Assembly (NCBI RefSeq): GCF_900114715.1
Contig: NZ_FOTY01000007.1
Span: 61,211-125,210 of the forward strand
DNA: 64,000 bases
DNA from: Salibacterium qingdaonense
GTDB lineage: Bacteria; Bacillota; Bacilli; Bacillales; Marinococcaceae
Direction of reading: 5' to 3'
Positions 32,509 through 41,583 of this stretch are shown here, in pieces; position 1 is the stretch's first letter; each line of letters starts with the position of its first letter. The notes beneath the pieces are model-generated. The model did no database searches. It saw nothing but the letters and a program-made list of their open reading frames with translations, and was not told where the DNA came from. Made by a program: the position numbers and the translations under genes.

Positions 32509-34006
32509 TAGACTCCACCATCCTTTTTGATCCTGTGGCACAGGCCATAATTTCATCTTCGGCGGTCTCATCCCGGTTCAAACGGGCTGTGATTTCCCCT
32601 TTATACATTACATAAATGTGTTCACACATTTTAAGAATTTCCGGGGCTTCCGAAGATAAAATAATAATACTTTTGCCCTGTTCAGCAAGGGATACAATGT
32701 GCTGATAGATTTCACGCTTCGCTCCTACATCGATTCCCTGAGTAGGATTGTCAAAAATAATAACGTCGGCGTTGACTTCCAGCCATTTTGCGATAACGAC
32801 CTTCTGCTGATTACCGCCGCTGAGTGTTGCGATGGAAGCATAGGGATCCCGGGCCTTGATATTTAATTCATTTTTGTAACGCTGAAAAGCCTTACGCTCC
32901 TGTTTTTTTGTAATGAAGCCGTTCTTCTCAAAATGTCCAAGGGAAGAAAGCGTTAGATTGTGCACAATGCTTAAGTCTTGGATTACCGCATTTTCTTTCC
33001 TGTCTCTGGGCACCAGGCCGATGCCTGCCCTCAGCGCATGATTCGGGTGATTGACGACCACTTTCTTTCCGTGGACATATAAACTCCCGCTGTCTTTTTT
33101 CCGGAAGCCGAATAGTGCTTCAAACAATTCGGTCCGGCCGTCCCCGGCGAGCCCGGTAAACCCTGCTATTTCTCCTTCACGTATCGTGAAATCAATGCCT
33201 TGGAACAGGCCGGTTTTTGAAAAGTCCTCTACCCTCATCACTTCGTCTCCGGGCACATGCTCCCTCGTGAACCGTTCCTGCGAGACAGACCGGCCGACCA
33301 TCATTTTTGTAATCGATTCCGGATCTTCCTCTTCCAAACTTCCTGTCCCTGCGATGAATCCGTCCCGGAGAACGGTGTAGCGGTCGCAGATTGCCTTGAT
33401 TTCCTTCAGCTTGTGGGAAATATAAATGATGGAAACCCCGGATTCCTTAAGCGTCGTCATCAATTCAAACAGCCTGCTGATTTCATGTTCAGACAATGCC
33501 GTGGTCGGTTCGTCCATAATAATGACGGAAGAGTCCCGGAGCAGGGCTTTGGATATTTCGATAAATTGCTTGTGGGACGTTCCCAGGTCCCGCACGTAAG
33601 CCGACGGATCAAGCGACACACCCAGCCGCGACAGCACGTCTCTTGTTTTCTGTTTCATCGCTTCCACATTCAGAAACCCTGCTTTATTGCGGATTTCGGA
33701 TCCGAGAAACATATTTTCATATACTCTTAAGTCAGAAACAACATTCAGTTCCTGATGGATAAAACTGATGCCGAGCTTCTGGGAATCCCCCGGCGTCGTC
33801 ATCGACACCGGTGCGCCGTTGACATAAATAGTTCCACTGTCCGGCTGCAGCACACCGCCCAGAATGTTCATGAGCGTCGACTTTCCCGCCCCGTTCTCTC
33901 CTAATAGGGCATGTATTTCCCCTTCCCCCAGGTCCAGATTAACCTGGTGCAGCACTTTCACTTGATGAAAGGACTTATCAATGGTTTCCATGCTGATAAA
34001 AGCCAT
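32501..34006 (-). CDS. Ribose-type sugar ABC ATPase (RbsA family, two domains)
   Basis: A 501-residue protein with two ABC domains. Domain 1 has Walker A GENGAGKST (about 37-45). Its signature is degenerate (GTSHKQFIEISKAL), and it has Walker B VIIMDEPT. Domain 2 has a degenerate Walker A (TGLAGDGRTEL), as is usual for RbsA, and a normal signature LSGGNQQKVVIAKWL. The start at 34006 follows AAAGGAGAG, while an ATG 14 codons upstream has no site. The substrate is a monosaccharide or cyclitol. Confidence 0.93.
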   Translation of the reverse strand: MAFISMETIDKSFHQVKVLHQVNLDLGEGEIHALLGENGAGKSTLMNILGGVLQPDSGTIYVNGAPVSMTTPGDSQKLGISFIHQELNVVSDLRVYENMFLGSEIRNKAGFLNVEAMKQKTRDVLSRLGVSLDPSAYVRDLGTSHKQFIEISKALLRDSSVIIMDEPTTALSEHEISRLFELMTTLKESGVSIIYISHKLKEIKAICDRYTVLRDGFIAGTGSLEEEDPESITKMMVGRSVSQERFTREHVPGDEVMRVEDFSKTGLFQGIDFTIREGEIAGFTGLAGDGRTELFEALFGFRKKDSGSLYVHGKKVVVNHPNHALRAGIGLVPRDRKENAVIQDLSIVHNLTLSSLGHFEKNGFITKKQERKAFQRYKNELNIKARDPYASIATLSGGNQQKVVIAKWLEVNADVIIFDNPTQGIDVGAKREIYQHIVSLAEQGKSIIILSSEAPEILKMCEHIYVMYKGEITARLNRDETAEDEIMACATGSKRMVESIG

Positions 34007-34060
34007 TCTTCTCTCTCCTTTGTCAGAGCTTTGTGTCGAAAAGCCCAACAGCCGGGGAGA

Positions 34061-34085
34061 CAGCCTCTTATATAGAAAGAGGCTG
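34061..34085 (-). other. Intra-operon hairpin between rbsB-type and rbsA-type genes
   Basis: CAGCCTCTT pairs with AAGAGGCTG around a 7-nt loop, with no T run. It probably protects or attenuates the mRNA so that the binding protein is made in excess over the ATPase. Confidence 0.55.
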
Positions 34086-34130
34086 CGGCCGCTGCTTTGC
34101 TCTGTTTAAAATCAAGTTTTGGAAATGTTA

Positions 34131-35162
34131 TTAATATTTCGAATCCGGATTATAGAATTCCTCTACATTCTCCTCTGTCACCTGTGTTGCTTCTTTGATC
34201 ACCATAGACTCTTCCGGTTCTTCCCCTTGGGCAATGTCTGCTGCAATCTGCACACCGTCTCTTACCATGGTCGGTGAATAGAGGAACGTGGCCTGAATCA
34301 AACCACCGTCCTGGATGCTCTCAAACACTTCTTTACTGCCGCCGGCACCTGTAATGAACTGAATGTCATCACGTTCGGCTTCCTTAACAGCCTGCTGCAC
34401 TCCAAGGGCCATTCCATCATCCTGAGTAAAGACCGCATCGATCTCCGGCTGCGCCTGCAGAATGTTCTGCATCACTTCAAGAGACTTTTCTTTCGAGAAA
34501 TCACCACTCTGGGACGCTACAATTTCCATACCGTCTTCAGATTCCACCGCTTCCTGGAATCCGCTTCCGCGCTGCTCTGTCACCGAGTTCGGCGGTCCGG
34601 TTATTTCCACTACATTTCCTTCTCCGTTAAGCTGTTCTACAAAGTATTCTCCCGCATTCACGCCGATGCCCTGATTATCGCCTTTCACAACCACGTCCGC
34701 TGCATCATTATCGAGCTCCCGGTCCACCACAACAAGCGGAATATCTGCCTCTTTGACCTGCTGTCCGACCGGAGATAACGCTGCAGATTCTATCGGAAGC
34801 ATGACAATGGCGTCCACGTCCTGGGATATAAGGTTATTTACGTCATTTGCCTGGGTATTGGGATCTTCCGCGTTCGTCATAATATATTCCACGCCGCTCG
34901 CTTCCTCTATTTCCTGGGCTTTGCTTTCTGCATTATCGATAAGCGCGCCCATCCAGCCGTGAGTTGCTGAAGGAAGACTGATTCCTATCTTCAAGTCCCC
35001 GCCCCCTGAAGAATCTGAACCTTCTGAAGTTTCCGAACCATTTGATGTTTCTCCTCCGTCTCCGGAAGACCCACCTGCTTCCTCATTCGATTCACTGTTT
35101 CCACAGGCCGCCGCAAGAGCCGAAACAAGCATCACCAATACCAATAACAGTACCTTTTTCAT
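34131..35162 (-). CDS. Ribose-type sugar-binding lipoprotein (RbsB family)
   Basis: A 343-residue periplasmic-binding-protein type I receptor. The lipobox ends at Cys20 (LAAAC) and is followed by an acidic, Ser/Gly-rich linker of about 38 residues. The binding domain begins at LKIGISLPSATHGWM. EYFVEQLNG, FTQDDGMALG and the hinge segments match the RbsB/DUF-sugar-binding family. The start is the ATG at 35162. It is preceded by a perfect 14-bp LacI-type operator, so it is probably induced by its own sugar. Confidence 0.92.
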   Translation of the reverse strand: MKKVLLLVLVMLVSALAAACGNSESNEEAGGSSGDGGETSNGSETSEGSDSSGGGDLKIGISLPSATHGWMGALIDNAESKAQEIEEASGVEYIMTNAEDPNTQANDVNNLISQDVDAIVMLPIESAALSPVGQQVKEADIPLVVVDRELDNDAADVVVKGDNQGIGVNAGEYFVEQLNGEGNVVEITGPPNSVTEQRGSGFQEAVESEDGMEIVASQSGDFSKEKSLEVMQNILQAQPEIDAVFTQDDGMALGVQQAVKEAERDDIQFITGAGGSKEVFESIQDGGLIQATFLYSPTMVRDGVQIAADIAQGEEPEESMVIKEATQVTEENVEEFYNPDSKY

Positions 35163-35200
35163 TTTGATCGTCACCCCTTTTTTAAACTAAAAACCTAAAA

Positions 35201-35214
35201 TGTAATCGATTACA
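35201..35214. promoter_or_regulatory. LacI operator before the rbsB-type gene
   Basis: TGTAATCGATTACA is a perfect 14-bp palindrome with the central CG of LacI/GalR sites. The same 14 bp occur before the lacI gene at 36270-36283. Confidence 0.85.
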
Positions 35215-35265
35215 AAAAAGTGTTAAGTTATACTTTTGTTTTTGAAAGAAAAAACAGAGCTCTTT

Positions 35266-36252
35266 TTATCCGATCGTCGATTCGCGGATGATCAGCTCAT
35301 GGCTCATCATTGTACTTTCGACCGGCCTGCCGTTAATTTTGTCTATAAGCATCTGTGCCGACGTTGTTCCCATGTCATACATCGGCTGCGCAATCGTTGT
35401 CAGTGCCGGATTGGTCATATTAGAGAATGCAATCTTATCAAATCCTGCAATAGCGATATCCTCCGGAACACGGAGCCCCAACTGATGCGCTTCTTTCAGT
35501 GCTCCGATCGCCAGAAGATCGGATACGGCAAAAACAGCCGAGTATTCTTTATGACCGGTAAGCATTTTTCTCATTGCCTGCTGCCCGTGTTCAAAGCTCG
35601 GACCGTTGGTGTAGTATACATCTTCTTCGTCAAAAGGGATCCCGTTCTCTTCCAGAGCACGCTGATACCCAAGCTGACGCTGGCGTGCATATAAAAATGT
35701 GACGTCGGAATTTATCATAGCAATATCTGTACTGCCGATGTTTACTAAATGGCTGACAGCCCGGTATGCCGCTTCTTCATTATCAATCGTTACAAATGGA
35801 ATGCCGCTTTCCACGGAATATTCACTGCACTGGATAATCGGATGATCTTCCGCCAGGATCTTCAGCTCCTCCATATTAACAGTGGGATCCATGGAAATAA
35901 TGCCATCCGCCATTTTCTTGCGGACCATATCAAAGTAAATATTCTCCCTCTCCGGGTTGGAATCTGTCTCACATAACAGAATATTATACCCCTGGGGGAT
36001 TACCGCATTTTCAATACCATTGATAATATCGGAATAATACGGGTTCGAAATCGTTGGAATAAGGACCAGCAGGAGCCGGCTTTCGGAATTCCGCAGATTC
36101 CGTCCGAGCATACTCGGCTCATATTTGAGCCGCCTGATCACTTCTTCTACTTTCCCTTTTGTTTTCGGAGTGACAGCACCTCCATTCATGACTCTCGAGA
36201 CTGTAGCTACCGATACGCCGGCTTCTTTTGCAACTTCCTGAATGTTTGCCAT
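35266..36252 (-). CDS. LacI family transcriptional regulator (first)
   Basis: A 328-residue LacI/GalR repressor. The N-terminal HTH is ANIQEVAKEAGVSVATVSRVMNG, followed by the hinge helix near 50-57 and a periplasmic-binding-type effector domain (about 60-328) that ends in ELIIRES. It heads the operon of the ribose-type transporter, isomerase and dehydrogenase. Identical palindromic operators in front of it and in front of rbsB imply autoregulation and control of the transport genes. Confidence 0.93.
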   Translation of the reverse strand: MANIQEVAKEAGVSVATVSRVMNGGAVTPKTKGKVEEVIRRLKYEPSMLGRNLRNSESRLLLVLIPTISNPYYSDIINGIENAVIPQGYNILLCETDSNPERENIYFDMVRKKMADGIISMDPTVNMEELKILAEDHPIIQCSEYSVESGIPFVTIDNEEAAYRAVSHLVNIGSTDIAMINSDVTFLYARQRQLGYQRALEENGIPFDEEDVYYTNGPSFEHGQQAMRKMLTGHKEYSAVFAVSDLLAIGALKEAHQLGLRVPEDIAIAGFDKIAFSNMTNPALTTIAQPMYDMGTTSAQMLIDKINGRPVESTMMSHELIIRESTIG

Positions 36253-36269
36253 AAGGTCACGTCCTGTTT

Positions 36270-36283
36270 TGTAATCGATTACA
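36270..36283. promoter_or_regulatory. LacI operator before lacI (first)
   Basis: TGTAATCGATTACA is identical to the operator at 35201-35214 and sits 18 nt before the lacI start codon. Confidence 0.85.
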
Positions 36284-36419
36284 TTTCCAATTCTATGCAG
36301 AGTTCACCGTTTTGTCAACTACATTTCAAGCATTTTTTGTTTTATTTTTCTGATTATTATAAATACCAAGTAATGGATGACATTCTGCGACCATGTTGGT
36401 TATATAAAAATACACACAA

Positions 36420-36458
36420 AGCAGCGAATAACGGAATAAACATCCGAAACTTCGCTGC
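36420..36458 (-). terminator. Hairpin at the end of the TRAP-kinase-hxl operon
   Basis: GCAGCGAA (36421-36428) pairs with TTCGCTGC (36451-36458), with an inner CGGA/TCCG pairing. The minus strand continues into a T-rich stretch. It follows hxlB by about 20 nt. Confidence 0.65.
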
Positions 36459-36479
36459 GAAATTTCTTTATTCTATACT

Positions 36480-37046
36480 TTATTCCAAATTCGAATGTCT
36501 CGCAAAAAAGGCATCATTATCTTCAGATCCATTTTGCTCCTGTGCATATATAATAAGGGCATCGAGCATCAGGTGCAGGCTTTGATCAAACTGATTACCC
36601 AGCGGCTGTATGGTGTCCGGCTCTTCTTCGCGACGGTACTTGGTGGCAGCCGGTATCTTGACGTTTCCCTCACTGAGCTTCCCGAGTGGAGAGCCGGGAT
36701 CCGTGGTGAAAACAAGAAGCGAAGCGCCGGAATCCACTGCTTTTTCTGCAGCATGTACCAGTCCCGGGGTTTTACCTGAACCAGAAAGTACAATGAGGAG
36801 ATCATTCTCCTGAATCGCCGGGGTGATCGTTTCACCGGCCGCATAAACGTCATATCCGCCATGCATTAGACGCATGGCAAACATTTTGCCGGCGAGTCCC
36901 GACCTTCCTTCTCCCATCACAAACATTCTTCTACCACTGTTCAACTGTTCCGCAGCGTATGCCAAAGCTGCTGTATTTACATTCTGCAGTACTTCCTGCA
37001 CTTCACTGCCGACGGTTCTCAAAATGTCTTCAAATGAGCTCATCAT
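36480..37046 (-). CDS. hxlB: 6-phospho-3-hexuloisomerase-like SIS protein (HxlB)
   Basis: A 188-residue SIS-domain isomerase. MGEGRSGLAGKMFAMRLMH (about 44-62) and VLSGSGKTPGLV (about 86-97) are the sugar-phosphate loops of 6-phospho-3-hexuloisomerase, which converts arabino-3-hexulose 6-phosphate to fructose 6-phosphate. It follows hxlA with an ATGA overlap, the usual RuMP pair. It is the last gene of the LacI-TRAP-kinase operon. In most Bacillota hxlAB removes formaldehyde and is controlled by HxlR. Here the pair is tied to a sugar-acid type uptake system instead. Confidence 0.85.
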   Translation of the reverse strand: MMSSFEDILRTVGSEVQEVLQNVNTAALAYAAEQLNSGRRMFVMGEGRSGLAGKMFAMRLMHGGYDVYAAGETITPAIQENDLLIVLSGSGKTPGLVHAAEKAVDSGASLLVFTTDPGSPLGKLSEGNVKIPAATKYRREEEPDTIQPLGNQFDQSLHLMLDALIIYAQEQNGSEDNDAFFARHSNLE

Positions 37047-37663
37047 TTCACCAGCTTTCGAATATGTTGCGCCGCTGCTTCCGGGTCGTCTGCTTTCGTT
37101 ACCGCTCCGCCTACTATGAGCGTTTCCGGCTCATAGGGAGTCAGGGAAGGAATGGTATCTGCATTTATGCCGCCTGCCACAGCTGCGTTCCAGTGCGGAT
37201 AATCTTCTATGAAGGCGAAATCATCTCCAGAAACCCCTCCGTCTCTCTGCATGTCTTTGCCGATATGAAGAGAAATCAGATCCACTCCGAGCGTATCCAA
37301 TTGCGACAATCTGCCAAGGTCGGTTACACCGAGAAGATCCACCATCACCTTCCGGTCTGCAGCGGATGCTTCTTCTAGTGCTGCACGGATTGCAGTGTCT
37401 GCTGAAAACGCCATCACCGTTGTGATATCGGCCCCGGCATTCAGTGCCTGCTTCGTTTCTGATGCCGCGGCGTCACACGTTTTCATATCAGCCACCAGTG
37501 TTTTGTCTGGATAGGCTGCTTTCATCTCCCGTACCATCTGCATGCCATACTCTTTAATGACACCTGTCCCAATTTCAATCCAGTCAATATGAGGAGATGT
37601 CTGTTCCACCAGAGAAAAACAATCCTTCCAGTTTAACCGGTCCAGTGCTAATTGAATATTCAT
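37043..37663 (-). CDS. hxlA: 3-hexulose-6-phosphate synthase-like decarboxylase/aldolase (HxlA)
   Basis: A 206-residue barrel of the orotidine-phosphate decarboxylase suprafamily. The catalytic block is VADMKTCDAAASE (about 58-70), with the DMKT-DA pattern of hexulose phosphate synthase rather than the DAKIADAG pattern of keto-gulonate-phosphate decarboxylase. VDLLGV, SLHIGKD and VAGGI follow as expected. The enzyme normally joins formaldehyde and ribulose 5-phosphate. The start is the ATG at 37663, with AAAAGGTGG upstream. It overlaps the PfkB kinase gene's end region by no bases (13 nt gap) and overlaps hxlB. A keto-sugar phosphate role remains possible. Confidence 0.82.
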   Translation of the reverse strand: MNIQLALDRLNWKDCFSLVEQTSPHIDWIEIGTGVIKEYGMQMVREMKAAYPDKTLVADMKTCDAAASETKQALNAGADITTVMAFSADTAIRAALEEASAADRKVMVDLLGVTDLGRLSQLDTLGVDLISLHIGKDMQRDGGVSGDDFAFIEDYPHWNAAVAGGINADTIPSLTPYEPETLIVGGAVTKADDPEAAAQHIRKLVK

Positions 37664-37676
37664 ACTCACCCACCTT

Positions 37677-38630
37677 TTATCGTTCAATATGCTGCCGTTC
37701 CCCTAAAGCGGTCTGAACAGATTCCAGATAAGGCAGCCCTTCATTATCTCCGGAAACTCCTGTAACCATGGCTCCTACTGTATTAGCAAACCGGAGCGAC
37801 CGCTTCAGATCGAAACCGCGGAGAATCGAATACAGAAATCCTGCATTAAAGCCATCCCCGGCTCCCACAGTATCAACCACCTTAACGGATTCGGGCGGGA
37901 CAAAGGTGCTTCCTTCTCCCGAAAACCAACCGGATGCACCTTCTCCTCCTTTTTTCAATGCAACGTAGGAAATGCCGTACTGACCGAAAGTTTCCAGATG
38001 TGCCTCATCCGGCTGCTCTCCAAATAACAGGTCGGCTTCTTCTTTACCGCTCATCATAATATCTACATCCGGGAGAATGGGCAACATCGTTTCCCGAGCC
38101 TGTTCCCGGCTCCAGAGTTTCAGACGGATATTGGGATCAAGAGCTACCATCCTGTTATGCTTTTTAGCGATTTGAATTCCTTTTTTGATGATATCCAGGT
38201 TTTTACCGGCCAGGGAAAGAAACACCCCGCTGATATAAAACACACGCGCCTGTTTTAGATAATTTTCCTCCATATCGGCAGGGGTTATATCTTCAGTGGG
38301 GGAAGGGAAACGGTAGTAGAAAGTACTTCCGCTCCCGTCTTCCAGTACTTCTTTAATATTAAGCGGGGTCCGGTAATTCTCCAGTAGTTTGGTACGGGAG
38401 ACGTCCACGCCTTCTCCCCGCATATAATTCAGAATATACCGGCCGAATCCATCCTGCCCGAACCGGCTGATCCACCCTGGCTGAAGGCCGAGGCGGGCAC
38501 AGCCGACGATCAGATTCAGTTCCGCTCCGCCCATTTTCCGTTCAAATTCATGGGAGAACATAAGCGGACCCCGGGATTTCGGGTTCATGGTGATCATTGC
38601 GTCTCCTATTGATATAACATCCAGCATCAT
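37677..38630 (-). CDS. PfkB-family sugar kinase (2-keto-3-deoxygluconate kinase-like)
   Basis: A 317-residue ribokinase-fold kinase. The substrate-side motif is GGAELNLIVGCARLG (about 34-48). The ATP/catalytic motif is DTVGAGDGFNAGFL (about 247-260), with the catalytic Asp in GAGD. The overall pattern (GDAMITMNP, RTPLNIKEV) is closest to 2-keto-3-deoxygluconate kinases, but other keto-sugars are possible. It sits between the TRAP permease and hxlA, so it probably phosphorylates the sugar taken up by the TRAP system. No KDPG aldolase is in the window. Confidence 0.85.
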   Translation of the reverse strand: MMLDVISIGDAMITMNPKSRGPLMFSHEFERKMGGAELNLIVGCARLGLQPGWISRFGQDGFGRYILNYMRGEGVDVSRTKLLENYRTPLNIKEVLEDGSGSTFYYRFPSPTEDITPADMEENYLKQARVFYISGVFLSLAGKNLDIIKKGIQIAKKHNRMVALDPNIRLKLWSREQARETMLPILPDVDIMMSGKEEADLLFGEQPDEAHLETFGQYGISYVALKKGGEGASGWFSGEGSTFVPPESVKVVDTVGAGDGFNAGFLYSILRGFDLKRSLRFANTVGAMVTGVSGDNEGLPYLESVQTALGERQHIER

Positions 38631-38659
38631 CTGTCACTCTCCAGTTCCTTCTATCTTCG

Positions 38660-39940
38660 CTAAAAATCAAATGAATTGGGCAGCCACATCGCTGTCTCCG
38701 GAATAAAGGCAATCACACCGATGACCAGAAGAATAACGGCGATGTATGGAATCGTCGCATAAAAGGAGCGGCCAATCGGTATTTCGGCAATTTTACTGGC
38801 GAGCAGCAAACACAGCCCGTATGGAGGAGTGACCAGTCCTACTGCCAGACACATCATCACAATCAAGCCGAAGTGTACCGGATCTATCCCAATCTGGGTG
38901 GCTGTCGGCAGCACAATCGGGACAAACAAAACGATGGAGGGAACCGTATCCATAAACATACCAACCAGCAGAAACAGTACAATGACAGCGAGAACAAACA
39001 TCCAGTCAAACGGCAGTGCATTAGCAAAAAAGCTTTCCACCGCACTTGGTACATTGTAATAACTGATAAGCCTTCCGAGGGAGGTAGCTGTCGCCAGCGC
39101 AAATAATGTCAAGGAGCTCAATTTCAGCGTATCGTAAACGATCCCCGGAAGATCTTTCAGCGAAATGGTTCGATAGATGAAAAACGAGAGAACAAACGCA
39201 TACGCGCAGGCGAGAACAGCTGCTTCTGTCGGAGTGACCACTCCACCTGTAATGCCGCCCAGAATGATAACGGGAGTAAGGAGAGGCGGGATACTTTTTA
39301 ACCCTCTGAGCAGTACCTCTTTGACCTTCACACGTTCATACTTTGGATACTGGTGACGGTGGGAAATGATACCGATTAATGCCATCAAGCCGCCCGCAAT
39401 GGCAAGACCAGGGATGATACCTCCGATAAACATTTTGCCGACAGACACTCCAGCCAGACTTCCATAGATAACCATTGGAATACTCGGCGGAATAATCATC
39501 CCCATCGTGGAAGAGGCTGCAGTGACCGCGGCAGCCGTTTCTTTATGATATTTCTCTTTTGCCATACTCGGTATCATGATTTTGCCGATACCGGCTGTAT
39601 CAGCTGTAGACGCGCCGGAAATACCGCCGAAAAACATGGATACAACGATATTGGCATGGGCCAGTCCTCCCCGGATATGGCCGACGAGAGCTACAGCAAA
39701 CTGCACGAGCTTTTCCGAGATTTTTCCCTGGTTCATGATATTGGCGGCGAATATGAAAAGAGGGACCGCCAGCAGGATAAACGATTCCAGCCCGGAAAAC
39801 ATCTGCTGCACGACAGACTGAAGAGGAATCGCATCAAGCAGGAAAAAACCGACATAGCTTACAATTCCGATGACAAAGGCGATAGGAACGCCGAGAAGCA
39901 TCAACCCGAAAAATAATGCTGTAAGAACAATCCCTGTCAT
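38660..39940 (-). CDS. dctM: TRAP transporter large permease DctM
   Basis: A 426-residue membrane protein of the DctM family with about twelve helices, which uses the ion gradient to drive uptake with DctQ and DctP. Landmarks are GVPIAFVIGIVSYVG near the start, GGISGASTADTAGIG, STMGMIIPPSIPMVIYG and GLVTPPYGLCLLLASK near the C-terminus. It overlaps dctQ by ATGA. TRAP systems usually carry carboxylates, hexuronates or keto-acids, which fits a neighbouring KDG-type kinase. Confidence 0.95.
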   Translation of the reverse strand: MTGIVLTALFFGLMLLGVPIAFVIGIVSYVGFFLLDAIPLQSVVQQMFSGLESFILLAVPLFIFAANIMNQGKISEKLVQFAVALVGHIRGGLAHANIVVSMFFGGISGASTADTAGIGKIMIPSMAKEKYHKETAAAVTAASSTMGMIIPPSIPMVIYGSLAGVSVGKMFIGGIIPGLAIAGGLMALIGIISHRHQYPKYERVKVKEVLLRGLKSIPPLLTPVIILGGITGGVVTPTEAAVLACAYAFVLSFFIYRTISLKDLPGIVYDTLKLSSLTLFALATATSLGRLISYYNVPSAVESFFANALPFDWMFVLAVIVLFLLVGMFMDTVPSIVLFVPIVLPTATQIGIDPVHFGLIVMMCLAVGLVTPPYGLCLLLASKIAEIPIGRSFYATIPYIAVILLVIGVIAFIPETAMWLPNSFDF

Positions 39941-40440
39941 GATGCATCCCCCTTTCCTTGTTTACGAAATGATTTCATATCTTCCAGCCAGTTCTGCAGG
40001 GAAAACAGGATAACACCCGCACCGGCAGTCGGAATCGCAAGCCACGTATAACCCTGGCGGATCTGCGGGAGGTTGTTGAGCGTCCATCCCCAGAACTGGA
40101 CTGTTAAACTGTATCCATCCTTGATCATCACAATACCAAATCCGATAAGCAGAAGATGAATCACGGATTGCAGTATCAAAAGCGGCAGACCTTTCACACT
40201 GTCAATGACTAACCCTACGGTAAAATGACCCCGCTGCCTGACCATAACGGCCGCTCCGAGAAACACCATCCATATAAAAGCATATGTTGCTATCTCGGAA
40301 GCCCAAAGCACTTCAATACCGGGAATGTACCTTGAAGCCACCTGCAACGTGATGCAGGCAAAAAAGATAAAGAAAAATACAGCTGCCAGCCGTAAATACA
40401 AGCCTTCCATCAGGGAAATCAGTTTTTTCACGATTCTCAC
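39937..40440 (-). CDS. dctQ: TRAP transporter small permease DctQ
   Basis: A 167-residue membrane protein with four helices, the DctQ family signature EIATYAFIWMVFLGAAVMVRQRGHF near the middle, and a cytoplasmic tail of basic residues. The start is uncertain. GTG at 40440 has AGAAGGTGG upstream, and an ATG eight codons before it lacks a site. It overlaps dctM and forms the membrane complex with it. Confidence 0.9.
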   Translation of the reverse strand: MRIVKKLISLMEGLYLRLAAVFFFIFFACITLQVASRYIPGIEVLWASEIATYAFIWMVFLGAAVMVRQRGHFTVGLVIDSVKGLPLLILQSVIHLLLIGFGIVMIKDGYSLTVQFWGWTLNNLPQIRQGYTWLAIPTAGAGVILFSLQNWLEDMKSFRKQGKGDAS

Positions 40441-40521
40441 TCTCCCACCTTCTATGACCTCCATGCAGGAGGAAAGACAAGAAAAGATGTTCCCGGCGGA
40501 AGCACCTTTCCCTGTGTCATA

Positions 40522-41571
40522 TTAGTTCTCTTTCAATTCGACAACCTTCTCATATTCCTCTACTAAATTCAGGTTCTCTGCTGCGTTCTCGCGGACGGAT
40601 TCTGTCTGTTCAAAAAACTTCTGCTGATCCACTTCATTGATTTTTACACCAGCTTCTTTGATTGCTTCACGGGATTCTTCTGCCAGGCGCTGATCCGTTT
40701 CACGTTCTGTTTTTGTTGCTTCTTCTGCGGCCGTCATCACAGCCTCCTGCTGCGATTCATTCAACTTATCCATAACCTGATCTGATGTGAAAAACAAGCG
40801 GGTGGTGTAATCGTGCTGCGTCAGTGAAATATTATTGATGACTTCATGATGACTGGCGAGATAAATATTGGTAAAATCATTTTCCGCCGCATCCACAACA
40901 TTGTTCTGGAGCGCTTGGTACATTTCATCCCAGGCTACGCTGGTCGGCTGGGCTCCAAGAGCTTCCCAGGTGTTTGTCACCACCGGCGAATCCTGAGTAC
41001 GCAGAGACATGCCGTCTAAGTCCGACGGTGTTTCAATCGGCTCCGCTCCGTAGTAGTTTCTGACGCCGGCTGTCCAGTAGCCGAGAACATTAAAGCTTGT
41101 ATTGCTTTCGATTTTATTCGTCAATGTGTCTCCAATGTCTCCGTCAATCACAGACTTCCAGTGATCCCTGCTTTCAAAAAGATACGGCATGGAGAAAAAG
41201 TCTACTTCCTGCACGGACTGTGCCATAAATCCTGGAGCTGCCGCCACCAAATCCACCGATCCGGTCTTTAGATTCTGGACCAGCTCATCTTCATTTCCAC
41301 CTAAATCCCCGTTTGTATGAACTTCCACGGTAACAGAGCCGTCACTCTCTTCTTCCACCACTTCTTTAAACTTCTCAAACCCTGCTGCAAATGCGCTTTC
41401 TGAGTCCAATTGGGTAGCTGCGATTAAATTGACGCTGTCTTCACTGCCACTTCCGCTGCTTCCACTGCTCCCATTTTCTCCGGAATCTCCGCCGGATTCA
41501 CCGTTGCCGCATGCTCCTACTACCACCATTCCAGCTGTGAGAATAGACGTTGTCATCCATTTTTTGATCAT
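40522..41571 (-). CDS. dctP: TRAP transporter substrate-binding lipoprotein DctP
   Basis: A 349-residue solute receptor of the DctP family. The lipobox ends at Cys21 (VVGAC) and is followed by a Gly/Ser/Asp linker to about residue 45. The ligand carboxylate is normally held by the Arg in the sequence SLRTQDSPVV (about 180-190), which is present. GYWTAGVRNYYG and AWDEMYQALQNNVVDAAEND are also typical. As a lipoprotein it suits a Gram-positive cell. It lies 12 nt after the second lacI gene, so that regulator and the transporter share a transcript. Confidence 0.93.
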   Translation of the reverse strand: MIKKWMTTSILTAGMVVVGACGNGESGGDSGENGSSGSSGSGSEDSVNLIAATQLDSESAFAAGFEKFKEVVEEESDGSVTVEVHTNGDLGGNEDELVQNLKTGSVDLVAAAPGFMAQSVQEVDFFSMPYLFESRDHWKSVIDGDIGDTLTNKIESNTSFNVLGYWTAGVRNYYGAEPIETPSDLDGMSLRTQDSPVVTNTWEALGAQPTSVAWDEMYQALQNNVVDAAENDFTNIYLASHHEVINNISLTQHDYTTRLFFTSDQVMDKLNESQQEAVMTAAEEATKTERETDQRLAEESREAIKEAGVKINEVDQQKFFEQTESVRENAAENLNLVEEYEKVVELKEN

Positions 41572-41583
41572 GATAATTCCTCC

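Noticed and set aside
32780-34006. Degenerate signature and Walker A in the sugar ABC ATPase considered as gene damage
   Set aside because: One degenerate motif in each half is normal for RbsA-type two-domain ATPases.
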